The translations under genes and the position numbers were made by a program. Shown one piece after another: positions 1-10,300 of a stretch of DNA of 64,000 nt. The notes below the pieces were generated by a model. That model saw nothing but the letters and a program-made list of their open reading frames with translations. It was not told the DNA's origin and made no database searches. Within the stretch, counting starts at the first letter, position 1. Each line of letters begins with the position of its first letter. This DNA comes from Bolinopsis microptera (lineage: Eukaryota; Ctenophora; Tentaculata; Lobata; Bolinopsidae): NCBI RefSeq assembly GCF_026151205.1, contig NC_087078.1:2605675-2669674 (forward strand). The letters are read 5' to 3'.

Positions 1-1954
1 TTCACCATCTAGATAGTCCACTATTGACAGAGCGTCTATCACATAAAACTCTTTGTCAATTACTTCCTCACAACGTTCTAGCTCATCACGGACCAACTGC
101 AGGGAGCACAGGCTATATCAAATTAATAATCTAAATCAAAATTCATATCCAATTAATAATTTATATTAAATATTTTATATTAAATATACTAAAAAAGATG
201 AAATACAGTGAATGCGCTGTGGGTACCAGAAATTCATGAGAAAGTCGGAGTTAAATAAAAAGATTTAAAATTTGGATTCAAATAATTTGATGCGACTCCA
301 ACCTGCCTCTCCCGTTCTCGACGAGATGACTCCGCTTTCTCAGCTTGATTCCTTTCAGAGATATACTTCCTGTTACAGTCCATCCTGAGAGACGGGTCCC
401 CGCCGTTCACATTCCTTCCCAGCTGTCTGGCATGTTCTTCTTTAGCTTTCTGGTTCCACATCCTCTTCTCGTCCGGGGTCAGCTTCCTCCAAAGTGGGTC
501 ACACAACTGCACAAGCATCTGGGGACCTGAGAGGAGGATTTTAAAAGTTCTGAAGATTGTTGTAAGTTTTAAGGGATACAGGAACTCGACGATATGAAAA
601 TCTCTTATATAAGCTATCTATCAAGATTTGAGTAAGAATAAGCAAAACACTCATTCGAGCTCACTGCTTAAGGTAACATCTTTCCTGAACCTAGCAGTTC
701 CGATCCATTATTTTTGAGCTTGTTCAGGCATGTTTAGATCGACTGATCGCGCGTTAACTGTCTCAGCTCACAAGACGCTCGCGCGCTGCGCGATCGACTA
801 TATTATACTGTTTTAAATAGAGTATTTCAAAATGGCTTTCGCGCGTTACAGATCAAACTATGACAAGTTCGATAGCACCAGTTTGGCTGGCAGGAAGGCT
901 GTCAGAAAACAACAGTGAAATACAGACAACAAGTTGCATGACTGGTCATAGGAACAACACACAAGCTAAAAACTATTATTTCTATCTATGAAACCGTTTC
1001 ATTAGACTAGAAAGTCATTATATAATATGTGGAATGTGGAAATGTATTATATATTATGTTTGGTGTGAGAAAATGCGGACAAGCGCAGCTATCTCACTGA
1101 CCTACGTGTCCTAAGAAAATAGTTCTCGCAAAATTATGAGTAATATCGTAAACATGCATTCGTTTATATGGAGTGAGTTTAATGCACTTAGGTAGAATAG
1201 GACACAATGATAATGAATGATATGTGGTTTTATGCCTCTGTGTGAATACATTATGTATTGCAGGGTGTGTAATACGGTGATAAGGACCAGTACTCTGTAT
1301 TAGTCTACTTAAATTCCTCAATATATGCATTATACACTGTGCACCAGTTTCTTAAGAATACGCTGCCTCTGATCAAAGAACCGTATATTGTTTGAGCTGT
1401 TTTATCTTGAATTATTTAACATGGAGGTGATAAGGAGGTAATATAATAAGTGACCCAGAAATTCTTGATAAACACTGCACGGCTTTATTTACTACACCAA
1501 GTAGATTCATGTAATATCCAAATAATATAATATCCAGTATACACCAGAAAGAAATATCAGTTGAGTAGCATCGGCTCCAATGGATGAATCATTGTTTACA
1601 TAATTTGTTTACACAAAACTTATATATATATTATTATGTAGACACTAGAATGGCTCCATAAGTAGGTGGCAAGACAATTAGGGGAAGGTTCACATTCACC
1701 ATCTAGATAGTCCGCCAGTGTAGGTTAAAGTTAGATTTCGTCTTATATTATAAGGCTTGGCCTCAGAAGGCACAAAAACGGTGGCTAAAACTGACAAACA
1801 AACCTCTGATATCATACTGCGGAGCAAGTTTAGGTTTCTGAGCATTAGCAAAACAAATGAAGCCGTTAGGTTTGTTCTTCTGGTTGTTCTTCTTGTTCCT
1901 GTTGCCCATCTTGGGGAGAGGCATAACTTGTTCCCCTGGTAATGATATCTCCAT
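1..1954 (-). CDS. MAEL: Maelstrom-like gene, 5' part (HMG box + start of MAEL domain), cut by window edge
   Basis: Three exons are visible: 1954-1804, 526-303 and 96-<1; the rest lies beyond base 1. Junctions are AGAG|gtttgt, ctctcag|GTCCC, GGCAG|gttgga and ccctgcag|TTGG, and phases (1, then 0) match. Exons 1 and 2 together encode an HMG box of the Maelstrom type at about residues 27-90 (NKPNGFICFANA, then PQMLVQLCDPLWRKLTPDEK). Exon 3 starts the MAEL domain with VIDALSIVDYLDGE, which aligns with IIDFSAHVEYMDG in the gene at 34-41 kb. Maelstrom proteins act in germline piRNA silencing, in nucleus and nuage; that is family knowledge. In-frame ATGs at 1954, 1924 and 1909 are all possible starts. 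The gene is the last of a same-strand array of related genes. Confidence 0.8.
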
Positions 1955-2522
1955 CTCCCTCCCTATAAAGCCAGTGCATTTCTTTAGTTTATTTAAAGAT
2001 ACATTTCTTTAGTTTATTTAATACAAACAATGGGAATATTTAGCTTCCGCTCATATCTTTATTTGTTATTTTTTGTAATAGTTTGTTATCATGAATTTGT
2101 TGATTGTTGAATTTATTACAATTAACAATAGATGAAGATTTTTATATTTCTTGACTTTGGGATAGCGTTTTTCATTGCTTTTCGGTAATTTTATCAAGGA
2201 CAATCAAACTTTTGGCTTCAATCAAACAATTAAAATAACAATACGATATTATTTCGTATCTAGTGTAGAGAAATAATGACACAATGTTGAGAAAAATTAC
2301 GATTAAGAGAGCAGCAGATACAAAATGTTAACAGAATCCACATCTAAAGGAAGACTAAGTAAGAATAAAACCTAACCAGTAACCACACACCAACAATTTC
2401 ACTGGCATTTACTCTAAAACTCTACTGCCTCAACATACTTAATACTTACACTAATTACATACTACGGTACCAAAACCAATCCAGCAAAAATAGTTAATTT
2501 CAGGTAAATTTTCTCCATATTT
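1955..2522. other. AT-rich intergenic stretch upstream of the first Maelstrom-like gene
   Basis: No ORF with domain signal and no repeat of note is seen. It would hold the promoter of the minus-strand gene starting near 1954. Confidence 0.4.
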
Positions 2523-2757
2523 TTAGGGGTTGTTCACATAGTACGTAATCACTGAGGAGGAGGGAGGGAGGGGGTTTCTAAATGATTAATCTTGTGTTAT
2601 TTTGACACAATAGCTATGTGTAAACCTGAACACAGAGGGGGAGGGATTTGGCCGGATAGTGATTACGTAATATACTTGAACTATGTGTAGCTATGTGTAA
2701 ATCTGAACACAGAGGGGGAGGGAGTTAGCCAGATAGTGATTACGTAATACTTGAGCC
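2523..2757. mobile_element. MITE-like short element with a tandem internal duplication
   Basis: The left end GGGGTTGTTCACATAGTACG continues into TAATCACT, and the right end has AGTGATTACGTAATAC, its inverse. Inside, a roughly 77-bp unit (GTGTAAACCTGAACACAGAG followed by a G-rich run) occurs twice, at about 2616 and 2693. Each copy carries its own AGTGATTACGTAAT end, so one terminus seems to have been duplicated. No coding capacity. Confidence 0.5.
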
Positions 2758-3272
2758 ACACTTCCTGTTACAGCACTGCAGGTGAATCATCTCAAAGTAA
2801 GTATTCGAGCTGGTGGTTAACAGACTATTTGTGGGGAGGTGATGGGTAAGTTGTTGATAAAAGCAAAACTAATCAGCTTCTAGTAGAGACCAATCATATT
2901 CGTTAATAGTTGTCACGTGACACGTGTCACGTGACAATGTTGATAATCTCACACCGAAAATATAAGTCAATAAAGAATAGTTTTAAATCCACACTTGAAT
3001 TGTAAGACGTCGTGCGCGGCAGGTCTACAACGTGTGACAACACTTCCACTCTTTATCTATCTTATCTACATAATATAGGTATAATTACAATAATTTTGCA
3101 CAAGTTTTCATGTTATTTAATATCCCTCATCAAAATTCAACAAGCTGTAAATAAAGTAATAAATCACATTTCTTGTCATAAGACAGGTCTTACGGTTTAC
3201 TGTATACGTCACACGTGATCGCACACGCCACACGTGACCACACACGTGTGGGATCACGTGATTACACGTGTC
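2758..3272. other. Intergenic stretch rich in CACGTG palindromes
   Basis: No gene is supported. CACGTG occurs about eight times, as a cluster at 2913-2937 and again at 3209-3269 next to the left end of a foldback element. Confidence 0.5.
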
Positions 3273-4493
3273 TAGGGACTACGGGTGGAAGATGAATAAT
3301 TGATATTCCAACAGCATCTTGTTCCCTGCATTGTGCTGATTCCGGGAAGCATTTTGTTTACGCTCTCATCATTCTGTAGGATGAGATATCGTTCATTTAA
3401 AATTGGGTAATTATAGGCCTGTCAAGGATTTCAGCCTAATTAAGAGCTGATCAATTGCAGCTAGTTGTGCCATATAAGGGATAACTGAGGTCACGTGACA
3501 TTCAGTCCTATCACGTGACCGCTAATCCTATCACGTGACCTTGATTCGTAAAGCCTCGGGCACGTGATCACATTCGTAACGTGTCGTATGCCGACTAGGA
3601 GATTTTGTGACGTCACCAGAGCTGAAGCTACTTGATCAGGCCTTATATGGAATAATATCGTGTATCGGGTGTAATTGGACCCAATTAGAGCAGCTGAGCG
3701 CTCAATTATAGCAGCATCTGGTACCACCTTCTGAAACCCAGCAGACAGCTGGCCCAGAGAATCGAAATTAGAAGGATTTTTTATTGATGGAAATCGAAGC
3801 GGAAACCTTGTAACCCTATGTTTTCGATGACGCCGAACAAGATTAAACAGGTTATAATTGTCATACTCTCGTGTAAATTGCTCTAAAACGTGATTGAAAT
3901 TGTAATGATGCTATCAATTGTAATACAGTTTTTACATTAAGCTGAGCGGCGTAACGGCTGGCATTCCTGGGCCGCACTCATCCCAGATTGTCATTCCGCC
4001 GCAGCTTCAATTTATCTGGATATTACAGCCTGGGGTCCCCAGGTAACGACTGGAACCGCTATATCTGCCTAATCTCAGCTATTGTAAATAACGAAGCCTG
4101 TGATCCGCACATCAGGTATTGACCACATTGAACGGGCTTGAATCGAACAAGCCGTGTTATTAATATTAAAGATATTAATACCAAAAATCGTATTACTAGA
4201 TTACCTTCTTGTCATTTGTGCGAAGTGCGTACTCTTTATACTGCAGTTTGAAGTGCATTACAGAGTTAATGTTATGTGTATTATACAGTTACAGTTATGT
4301 AACTGTTGCACACAGTAAAACTTACTGCGATCGCGCTGATAAGAAGTGAACTGATAAGAGTCGAGTAAAATTGCAACGTAACTAAAATCAATGTAACACC
4401 GCTATATGAGGAAGGAAAACCATGCGACTCATGTCGATTTAATGCTGGCCGAGGTTTCAAGTTTGATATTAAGTCATTACAGTACCAGTAAGG

Positions 4494-4718
4494 GTGCATC
4501 CCTCTGATCCTGATCAATTCGACATGTTCATAGAATCACCTTTGGTGACGAAATATCCCTGCCACCAGCAAGCAGTCAAAAGAGCGGTGGCACTGATGAC
4601 AGAATCAAAGCTGAAGTGTGCTAACAAAGACATGAAAGCAGGACACCACATTGTTGTCTCTGAGGAGAGGCAACAAAATCCAGGAAAACAGAGGAAGTTC
4701 AAAAAGCTAATGAAATGA
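4494..4718 (+). pseudogene. Short transposon-type ORF remnant in the loop of the foldback
   Basis: A 74-codon ORF contains SPLVTKYPCHQQAVKRAVAL followed by a basic stretch. The pattern PCHxQAVxRxVxL is, to my recollection, seen in repeated invertebrate TE-associated proteins. There is no complete domain. It is probably debris of the element's former coding region; it could also be chance. Confidence 0.3.
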
Positions 4719-5228
4719 TTTATTAAAGGGGGGGGGGGGGGGGGGGGGGGTGTCACGTCCGTCTACAATTGATAGCATCATTACAATTTCAATCACGTTT
4801 TAGAGCAATTTACACGAGAGTATGACAATTATAACCTGTTTAATCTTGTTCGGCGTCATCGAAAACATAGGGTTACAAGGTTTCCGCTTTGATTTCCATC
4901 AATAAAAAATCCTTCTAATTTCGATTCTCTGGGCCAGCTGTCTGCTGGGTTTCAGAAGGTGGTACCAGATGCTGCTATAATTGAGCGCTCAGCTGCTCTA
5001 ATTGGGTCCAATTACACCCGATACACGATATTATTCCATATAAGGCCTGATCAAGTAGCTTCAGCTCTGGTGACGTCACAAAATCTCCTAGTCGGCATAC
5101 GACATGTTACGAATGTGATCACGTGCCCGAGGCTTTACGAATCAAGGTCACGTGATAGGATTAGCGGTCACGTGATAGGACTGAATGTCACGTGACCTCA
5201 GTTATCCCTTATATGGCACAACTAGCTG

Positions 5229-6652
5229 ATTTTATTTGAAACTTTTACAAAATAGCAAATATACAAATGTACAGCAAGTCGAACAAACATATAAAATGGG
5301 CCGAAATGTATAAATGCTATAAAGCGTGGGTCAGTGAAACAAGTACAGAGGACAACTTTCAAAACAGGAGTTTTATGGCCGCCCAAAGTCTCAATAACAT
5401 CACCTCCACCTAGTAATAAAATTATGAAATATGAAAAGTGTGAAACAATCAAATAATAAAATATTCAAAATATATAGTTGTCTCTTAAATACAGATAACG
5501 TCTGAAAATTCTTAAAATAATCATCACTCCTTCATATACTGATCATTGTCCGAGAGTGTAACTCATGATGACTTCTTATCACGGCTACATACCTTCCCGT
5601 ACCGGATGTAGTGGTCGAGATGAGTCTGTTCCGCCCTCTTCTTCTTCAGGTCAGTGACCAGATGCTTCCTTGTTGCTCGTTCTTCGCTGGATCTGTCTGG
5701 ACATATCCATACATCTTTGTGCGTCTCCCTCAGTCTCCCTGTTTTCATCAGAATCTGATGAACCGCTGTTGAGCTTGGGACGGTGATCTTGACTGGTCGG
5801 ATAGCCGTACTACCTGGCCTCTTCCAACCGACTCTAGTCGCTTCGAAGTGAGGTTTCTCCCCGATCTCCTCCAAAACTGTGGTAACTAGCGCTGGAAGCT
5901 GTTCTTCCTCCTCTTCTTTCAGCCCAAACACGATCAGGTTCTTGCTCCTGTCCTCCTCTGCAGCCACACTCTTCATCACCTTCTTCAGGATTTTACTGTT
6001 GCAGACCGTACCACTTGCACTGTTCTGTTGAACAGCTGCACTATAGTTCTGAATCCCTGACTCCACCGTTGTTTGGACTGTCTCCTCAACAGACGTCTTA
6101 AGCAACTGAAGTTGTTCATCCTTCTGCACAAGCAGTTGGCCCTGCAGTCTGATCACCTTCTCTTTGTCTGCTAGTGCTTCCGTCTTGAAGCACTCGATGA
6201 TCTCCTTCAAGAGATACAACTGACTATTCTGCCGACGAACAAGGTCTACTGCATTCACAAGCCAGCCTGACAGAGTCTGTTTATCCTTAGTCTTGATCTT
6301 TTCACGACTTTCGTAATCAATGTCACTGTAGTCCATGTGCAGGTCTTTTCCTAACTGACTGGACCACCTTGCAACACAGCCTTCCACATCTTCCTGTTCA
6401 TCATAATTGAACTCCTTGATTAACTCCTGGGATCGGGTCAAACTTGGGTCATCCGCCATAGTGTACTTGTATAGTAATGTACAAGTACACACGCAAAGGT
6501 AAACTACGCTGTAGCAGCAAACTGAACTTATCGCAAATTTACAAAAGATAAGAGAGCTCGATATTTGCAACGTAAGCTACACTGATTACACACATGACGT
6601 GCAATTGATGACACTGATTACACACATGACACTGATTACACACATGACGCTG
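5229..6652 (-). mobile_element. Insertion carrying a LINE ORF1-like gene, inside the right foldback arm
   Basis: The right arm is interrupted between ACTAGCTG and CAATTGAT of its mirror copy. GCTG flanks both sides (5225-5228 and 6649-6652), a possible 4-bp target duplication. Near the right border (6580-6650) the unit ACTGATTACACACATGAC occurs three times. The insertion contains the ORF at 5563-6459 and no reverse transcriptase. Confidence 0.7.
5563..6459 (-). CDS. LINE ORF1-like protein (solo ORF1)
   Basis: The 298-residue ORF starts at ATG 6459 (context ACTATGGCGG). A longer in-frame start at 6570 would add 37 hydrophobic residues and is less likely. Residues about 70-140 are leucine/glutamate-rich and probably coiled coil. 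SKNLIVFGLKEEEEEQ at about 170 begins an RRM-like region, and the C-terminus has SSEERATRKHLVTDLKKKR. This order, coiled coil then RRM-like then C-terminal domain, is that of nucleic-acid-binding ORF1 proteins of CR1/Jockey-type LINEs. No ORF2 follows. It is intact, so it could be recent, mobilised in trans or domesticated; I cannot tell which. Confidence 0.65.
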   Translation of the reverse strand: MADDPSLTRSQELIKEFNYDEQEDVEGCVARWSSQLGKDLHMDYSDIDYESREKIKTKDKQTLSGWLVNAVDLVRRQNSQLYLLKEIIECFKTEALADKEKVIRLQGQLLVQKDEQLQLLKTSVEETVQTTVESGIQNYSAAVQQNSASGTVCNSKILKKVMKSVAAEEDRSKNLIVFGLKEEEEEQLPALVTTVLEEIGEKPHFEATRVGWKRPGSTAIRPVKITVPSSTAVHQILMKTGRLRETHKDVWICPDRSSEERATRKHLVTDLKKKRAEQTHLDHYIRYGKVCSRDKKSS

Positions 6653-6837
6653 CAATTGATCAGCTCTTAATTAGGCTGAAATCCTTGACAGGCCTATAAT
6701 TACCCAATTTTAAATGAACGATATCTCATCCTACAGAATGATGAGAGCGTAAACAAAATGCTTCCCGGAATCAGCACAATGCAGGGAACAAGATGCTGTT
6801 GGAATATCAATTATTCATCTTCCACCCGTAGTCCCTA

Positions 6838-7348
6838 CACGTGTCACGTGGGCATGTAAAAACTGTCATTATAACACGTCATGAAGTACTGTGCTATTCT
6901 CAAATATTCGACTAGCTAAGGTTTTTATAATGTTCAGAAAAATGTTTTTAAATTATACATATGTTACATCCAGAGCGATGAAATCATCACTGTACAACAC
7001 ACTTTATCTAGCCACGAGGTACTGCAGATAACATAATTAATCACTGTAAATAATAAACTAGGGTATCTTTACGTCATGAATAAGATCATCGCAAGTTTTA
7101 ACGGTTCACATTAATCACACCAAACAGATAATAATAATTGTTTAAGAGTCATTATTTGATCGGTAAATCTTTGACAAGACACATTAATGTACATTTTTAG
7201 GAGATTCACACGCAGAGACTCATCTTCTCTATATTGCTTTTTACTCCCGAAGGTTTTTTCACTCCCAAACGTGACTAGTATAGTTGTGATAACACTTGTT
7301 TCTATTTGTCTCTGTTATGTCCTGAGTTTACTAATTAGTAATTAGTAA
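6838..7348. other. Intergenic stretch downstream of a Maelstrom-like gene
   Basis: AT-rich with no ORF. GTAATTA is repeated at 7331-7368 across the stop codon of the minus-strand gene. It probably contains that gene's 3' UTR. Confidence 0.4.
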
Positions 7349-10300
7349 TTAGTAATTAGGGTAATTACGTCCACGTTTCTTGACAGGCTTAACCCTCTTT
7401 TCAGGATCACAACAATTCTCAGCATCCTCTGACGAAACACTCTCGTTCAGTTTAGCTCGAAGTCGAGTATTTCGGCTGAGGATGGGTGCGACCTCAAACC
7501 CGGAAGGAATTGTACGGTACATTGGCACAGGACCAAATCCAGGTGGAGGATTTATCTGGGATGTAGGCTCAGCAGCAGAGAACGCTTGCGGAGGAGTTAT
7601 CTGTGATGTAGGCTCAGCAGCAGAGAACGCTTGAAGAAAGGCAGGGTGAGGGGGTGCAGGTTGGGCTGCAAGAACGGCAGCGGCAGAAACATTATGAGTG
7701 CGGTTTGTAGCAGATTGAGCTGCAGAAGCTAATGAGAACGCTGCGTTTATAGCATCTAGATTTGAAGCAGTGACAGCTGCTGTTGGAGCTGAAGTCAGCG
7801 CTGTTGGAGCTGAAGTCGGCGCTGTTGGAGCTGAAGTCGGCGCTGTTGGAGCTGAAGTCGGCGCTGTTGGAGCTGAAGTCAGCGCTGTTGGAGCTGAAGT
7901 CGGCGCTGTTGGAGCTGAAGTCAGCGCTGTTGGAACTGAAGTCTGCGCTGTTGGAACTGAAGTCGACACTGTTGGAGCTCTACCATAACTCCCATAATTA
8001 GAGAGTAATGTTGTAATGGAGCTAGAGGTAACAGAGGTTGGAACTAGGACGGTACCTGATGGTACGGTACTGGTACCTGTTGGTACGGTACTGGTACCTG
8101 ATGGTACGGTACTGGTACCTGAGCGGCTGCCATGTCTGGCATTCCTTTGAGAATTGTATCTTTCTGTATCCTCTTCCTGTTTCCTCTCCGTCTGTTGAAC
8201 AGAGATAACTCCGTTGTAAGTTCCATTTTGTTTGAGATGAGCGTCTTTCCCTCTGCTGTTGAAGGAAACTGGTTTCCTAGGACGACTTGTGGTGACACAG
8301 GAAGTCTCCCTATCTTCAGGAGTCGAACCAATGATTTGGTGAGAAAGCCCGGTTGTGACCGGGCCAGGCAGCAAGCCCAAGGCTAAATTGGTGACTCCTG
8401 AAGAAGGTCGCAAAGGTTGTTCCGTCTTCTTGGAATCGAAACAGGATTTTCTTGCCGAGAAGCTGCTCCCAGGTCGTCTTGGAACAGTGGGAGGTATGAA
8501 AGTGTCCTGTTGTACACCAGGTGGTGTTGTTATCTCCTCTACAGGAGGAGGGATGGAGTGTGGTGATCTGACTCTCAGTCTCGCAGAGGGAGGGGACCAA
8601 GATCGGTTAGATGCACTGTCTTCACTGGTATTGGAGTGGTTTTTGGACACCTTGAAGAAGTCAGGTGTTAGTAACCCAAGAGGGTTATCTTTGCTCTTTG
8701 TTGAACTGCTCCTAGTTGCTCCTGAACTGCTCCTAGTTGCTCCTGAACTGCTCCTAGTTGCTCCTGAACTGCTCCTAGTTGCTCCTGAACTGCTCCTAGT
8801 TGCTCCTGAACTGCTCCTAGTTGCTCCTGAACTGCTCCTAGTTGCTCCTGAACTGCTCCTAGTTGCTCCTGAACTGCTCCTAGTTGCTCCTGAACTGCTT
8901 CTAGCAGCTCCTGAACTGCTCCCAGCACTGGACTGAGAAACACTGCTAGGAGGGGAGCTCCGGCCCCGCCCTCTGGATTTAGGACGAGCTGAGGATTGAG
9001 AGGATTCTCCGGGGAGTTGGATGTAAGCAGAGTGGGAGGAGGATCCGGAACTACTGGATAGAATGCTCCCGTCTCTGGAATTTGGTCGTGAAATGTGACC
9101 GGAATGATGACCGGAATGATTAGAGAAATGTATGCTCTGCGCTTGAACCTCTGAACGACCACTCGTAACTGGGCCTAGAGGCGAGATTATCGAGGGAACT
9201 GTGCGGGTTTTGCTTCTACAGTCAGCAATGCTTGGAGACAGACAGTCTGATACAGTACCCAGGTACTTCATCGCATTCTTCCGGGCACACCCTGTCTTAT
9301 CCCACGCTATCTCTACAGTGTTGTGATACTCGCACCTGTAGTGAAATGTTGTGTGAGCTTGTAATATCATTAGGATGTTCAATCATGTAAATATATATTA
9401 CATATAAACCGCTAGATACACTCAATTAAACTCCTTCTCGTGTTCCACTGGGGTTTTATAAATGTATTTATGCGAAGAAACATAATAGTAATTAACAGTA
9501 TAAGTAGCAACATAATAATTAACAGCATAATTAGCAACATAATACCTGAAGTGTGCGTTGAGATCATTAGCGGAGCGCGTGAGTAGTGTAGTGAACTGGG
9601 AGAATGTGGGAACACCTCCGTGTAGAACCTGTAAAAACACTGTTGAAGATACATTCTATAAGCGTGGTTGATGAAATGTAACACTAAAGGCATCATGTAG
9701 TCTCCAGGCTCGACAAACCCCGACAAACCCCGACAAACCCCGACATATCCCGACAAACGGGGTTTGTCGGGGTTTGTCGAGGGGTTTTGCCTCGGGCCCG
9801 CCGGCTACATGAGGCCTTCTTGTATAGTGTTTTTCCACGTAAAGCTTGATGACTCCGTCTCGGCTTTTTGTTCTGAGACTCAAAAAAAAAAAAAAAAAAA
9901 AAAGCCTCCAGGCTCGACAAACCGGAAACCCCGTCAAACCCCGTCAAACCCTGACAAACCCCGACAAACCCCGACAAACCCTGACAAATCCCGACAAACC
10001 CCGACGTGTCAAGATATGTCGTATCATGTCGGGCCCACCGGCTACATGATGCCTCACTAATCATTACATACATTCTTACTGTATGATGATGAAATTTGAT
10101 ACTTTGACATCTTTTCAGGTATATTTAGGAAGAAGCGGTCATCGCGACTGTTCAACAAACATTTAAATTTATCTATTTTTGGAAGCTCGATGCTTACCAA
10201 GGTAACATTGCATGTGACATTTACGATGATTTAATCTTGTGGTTTAAATTGTAGAGAGCGGTGACGTAACCTATTTTAAATATAATACATGTTAATTCAT

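Larger units (their letters stand above)
3273..6837. mobile_element. Long foldback (terminal-inverted-repeat) element, right arm split by an insertion
   Basis: Left arm 3273-3922 reappears inverted as 4764-5228 plus 6649-6837. The outer ends read TAGGGACTACGGGTGG. Arms look about 99% identical: an accidental 78-codon ORF in each arm translates identically (3727-3491 and 4959-5195). The central 840 bp holds a small plus-strand ORF and a run of about 22 G. Both outer ends abut ACACGTG/CACGTG, so any target duplication is masked by the palindrome. No full transposase is present, so it would be non-autonomous. Confidence 0.85.

Noticed and set aside
9764-10073. ORFs of up to 126 codons through CCCCGACAAA units
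   Set aside because: They are repeat translations in an intron; the poly-A run and inverted ends identify a repeat.
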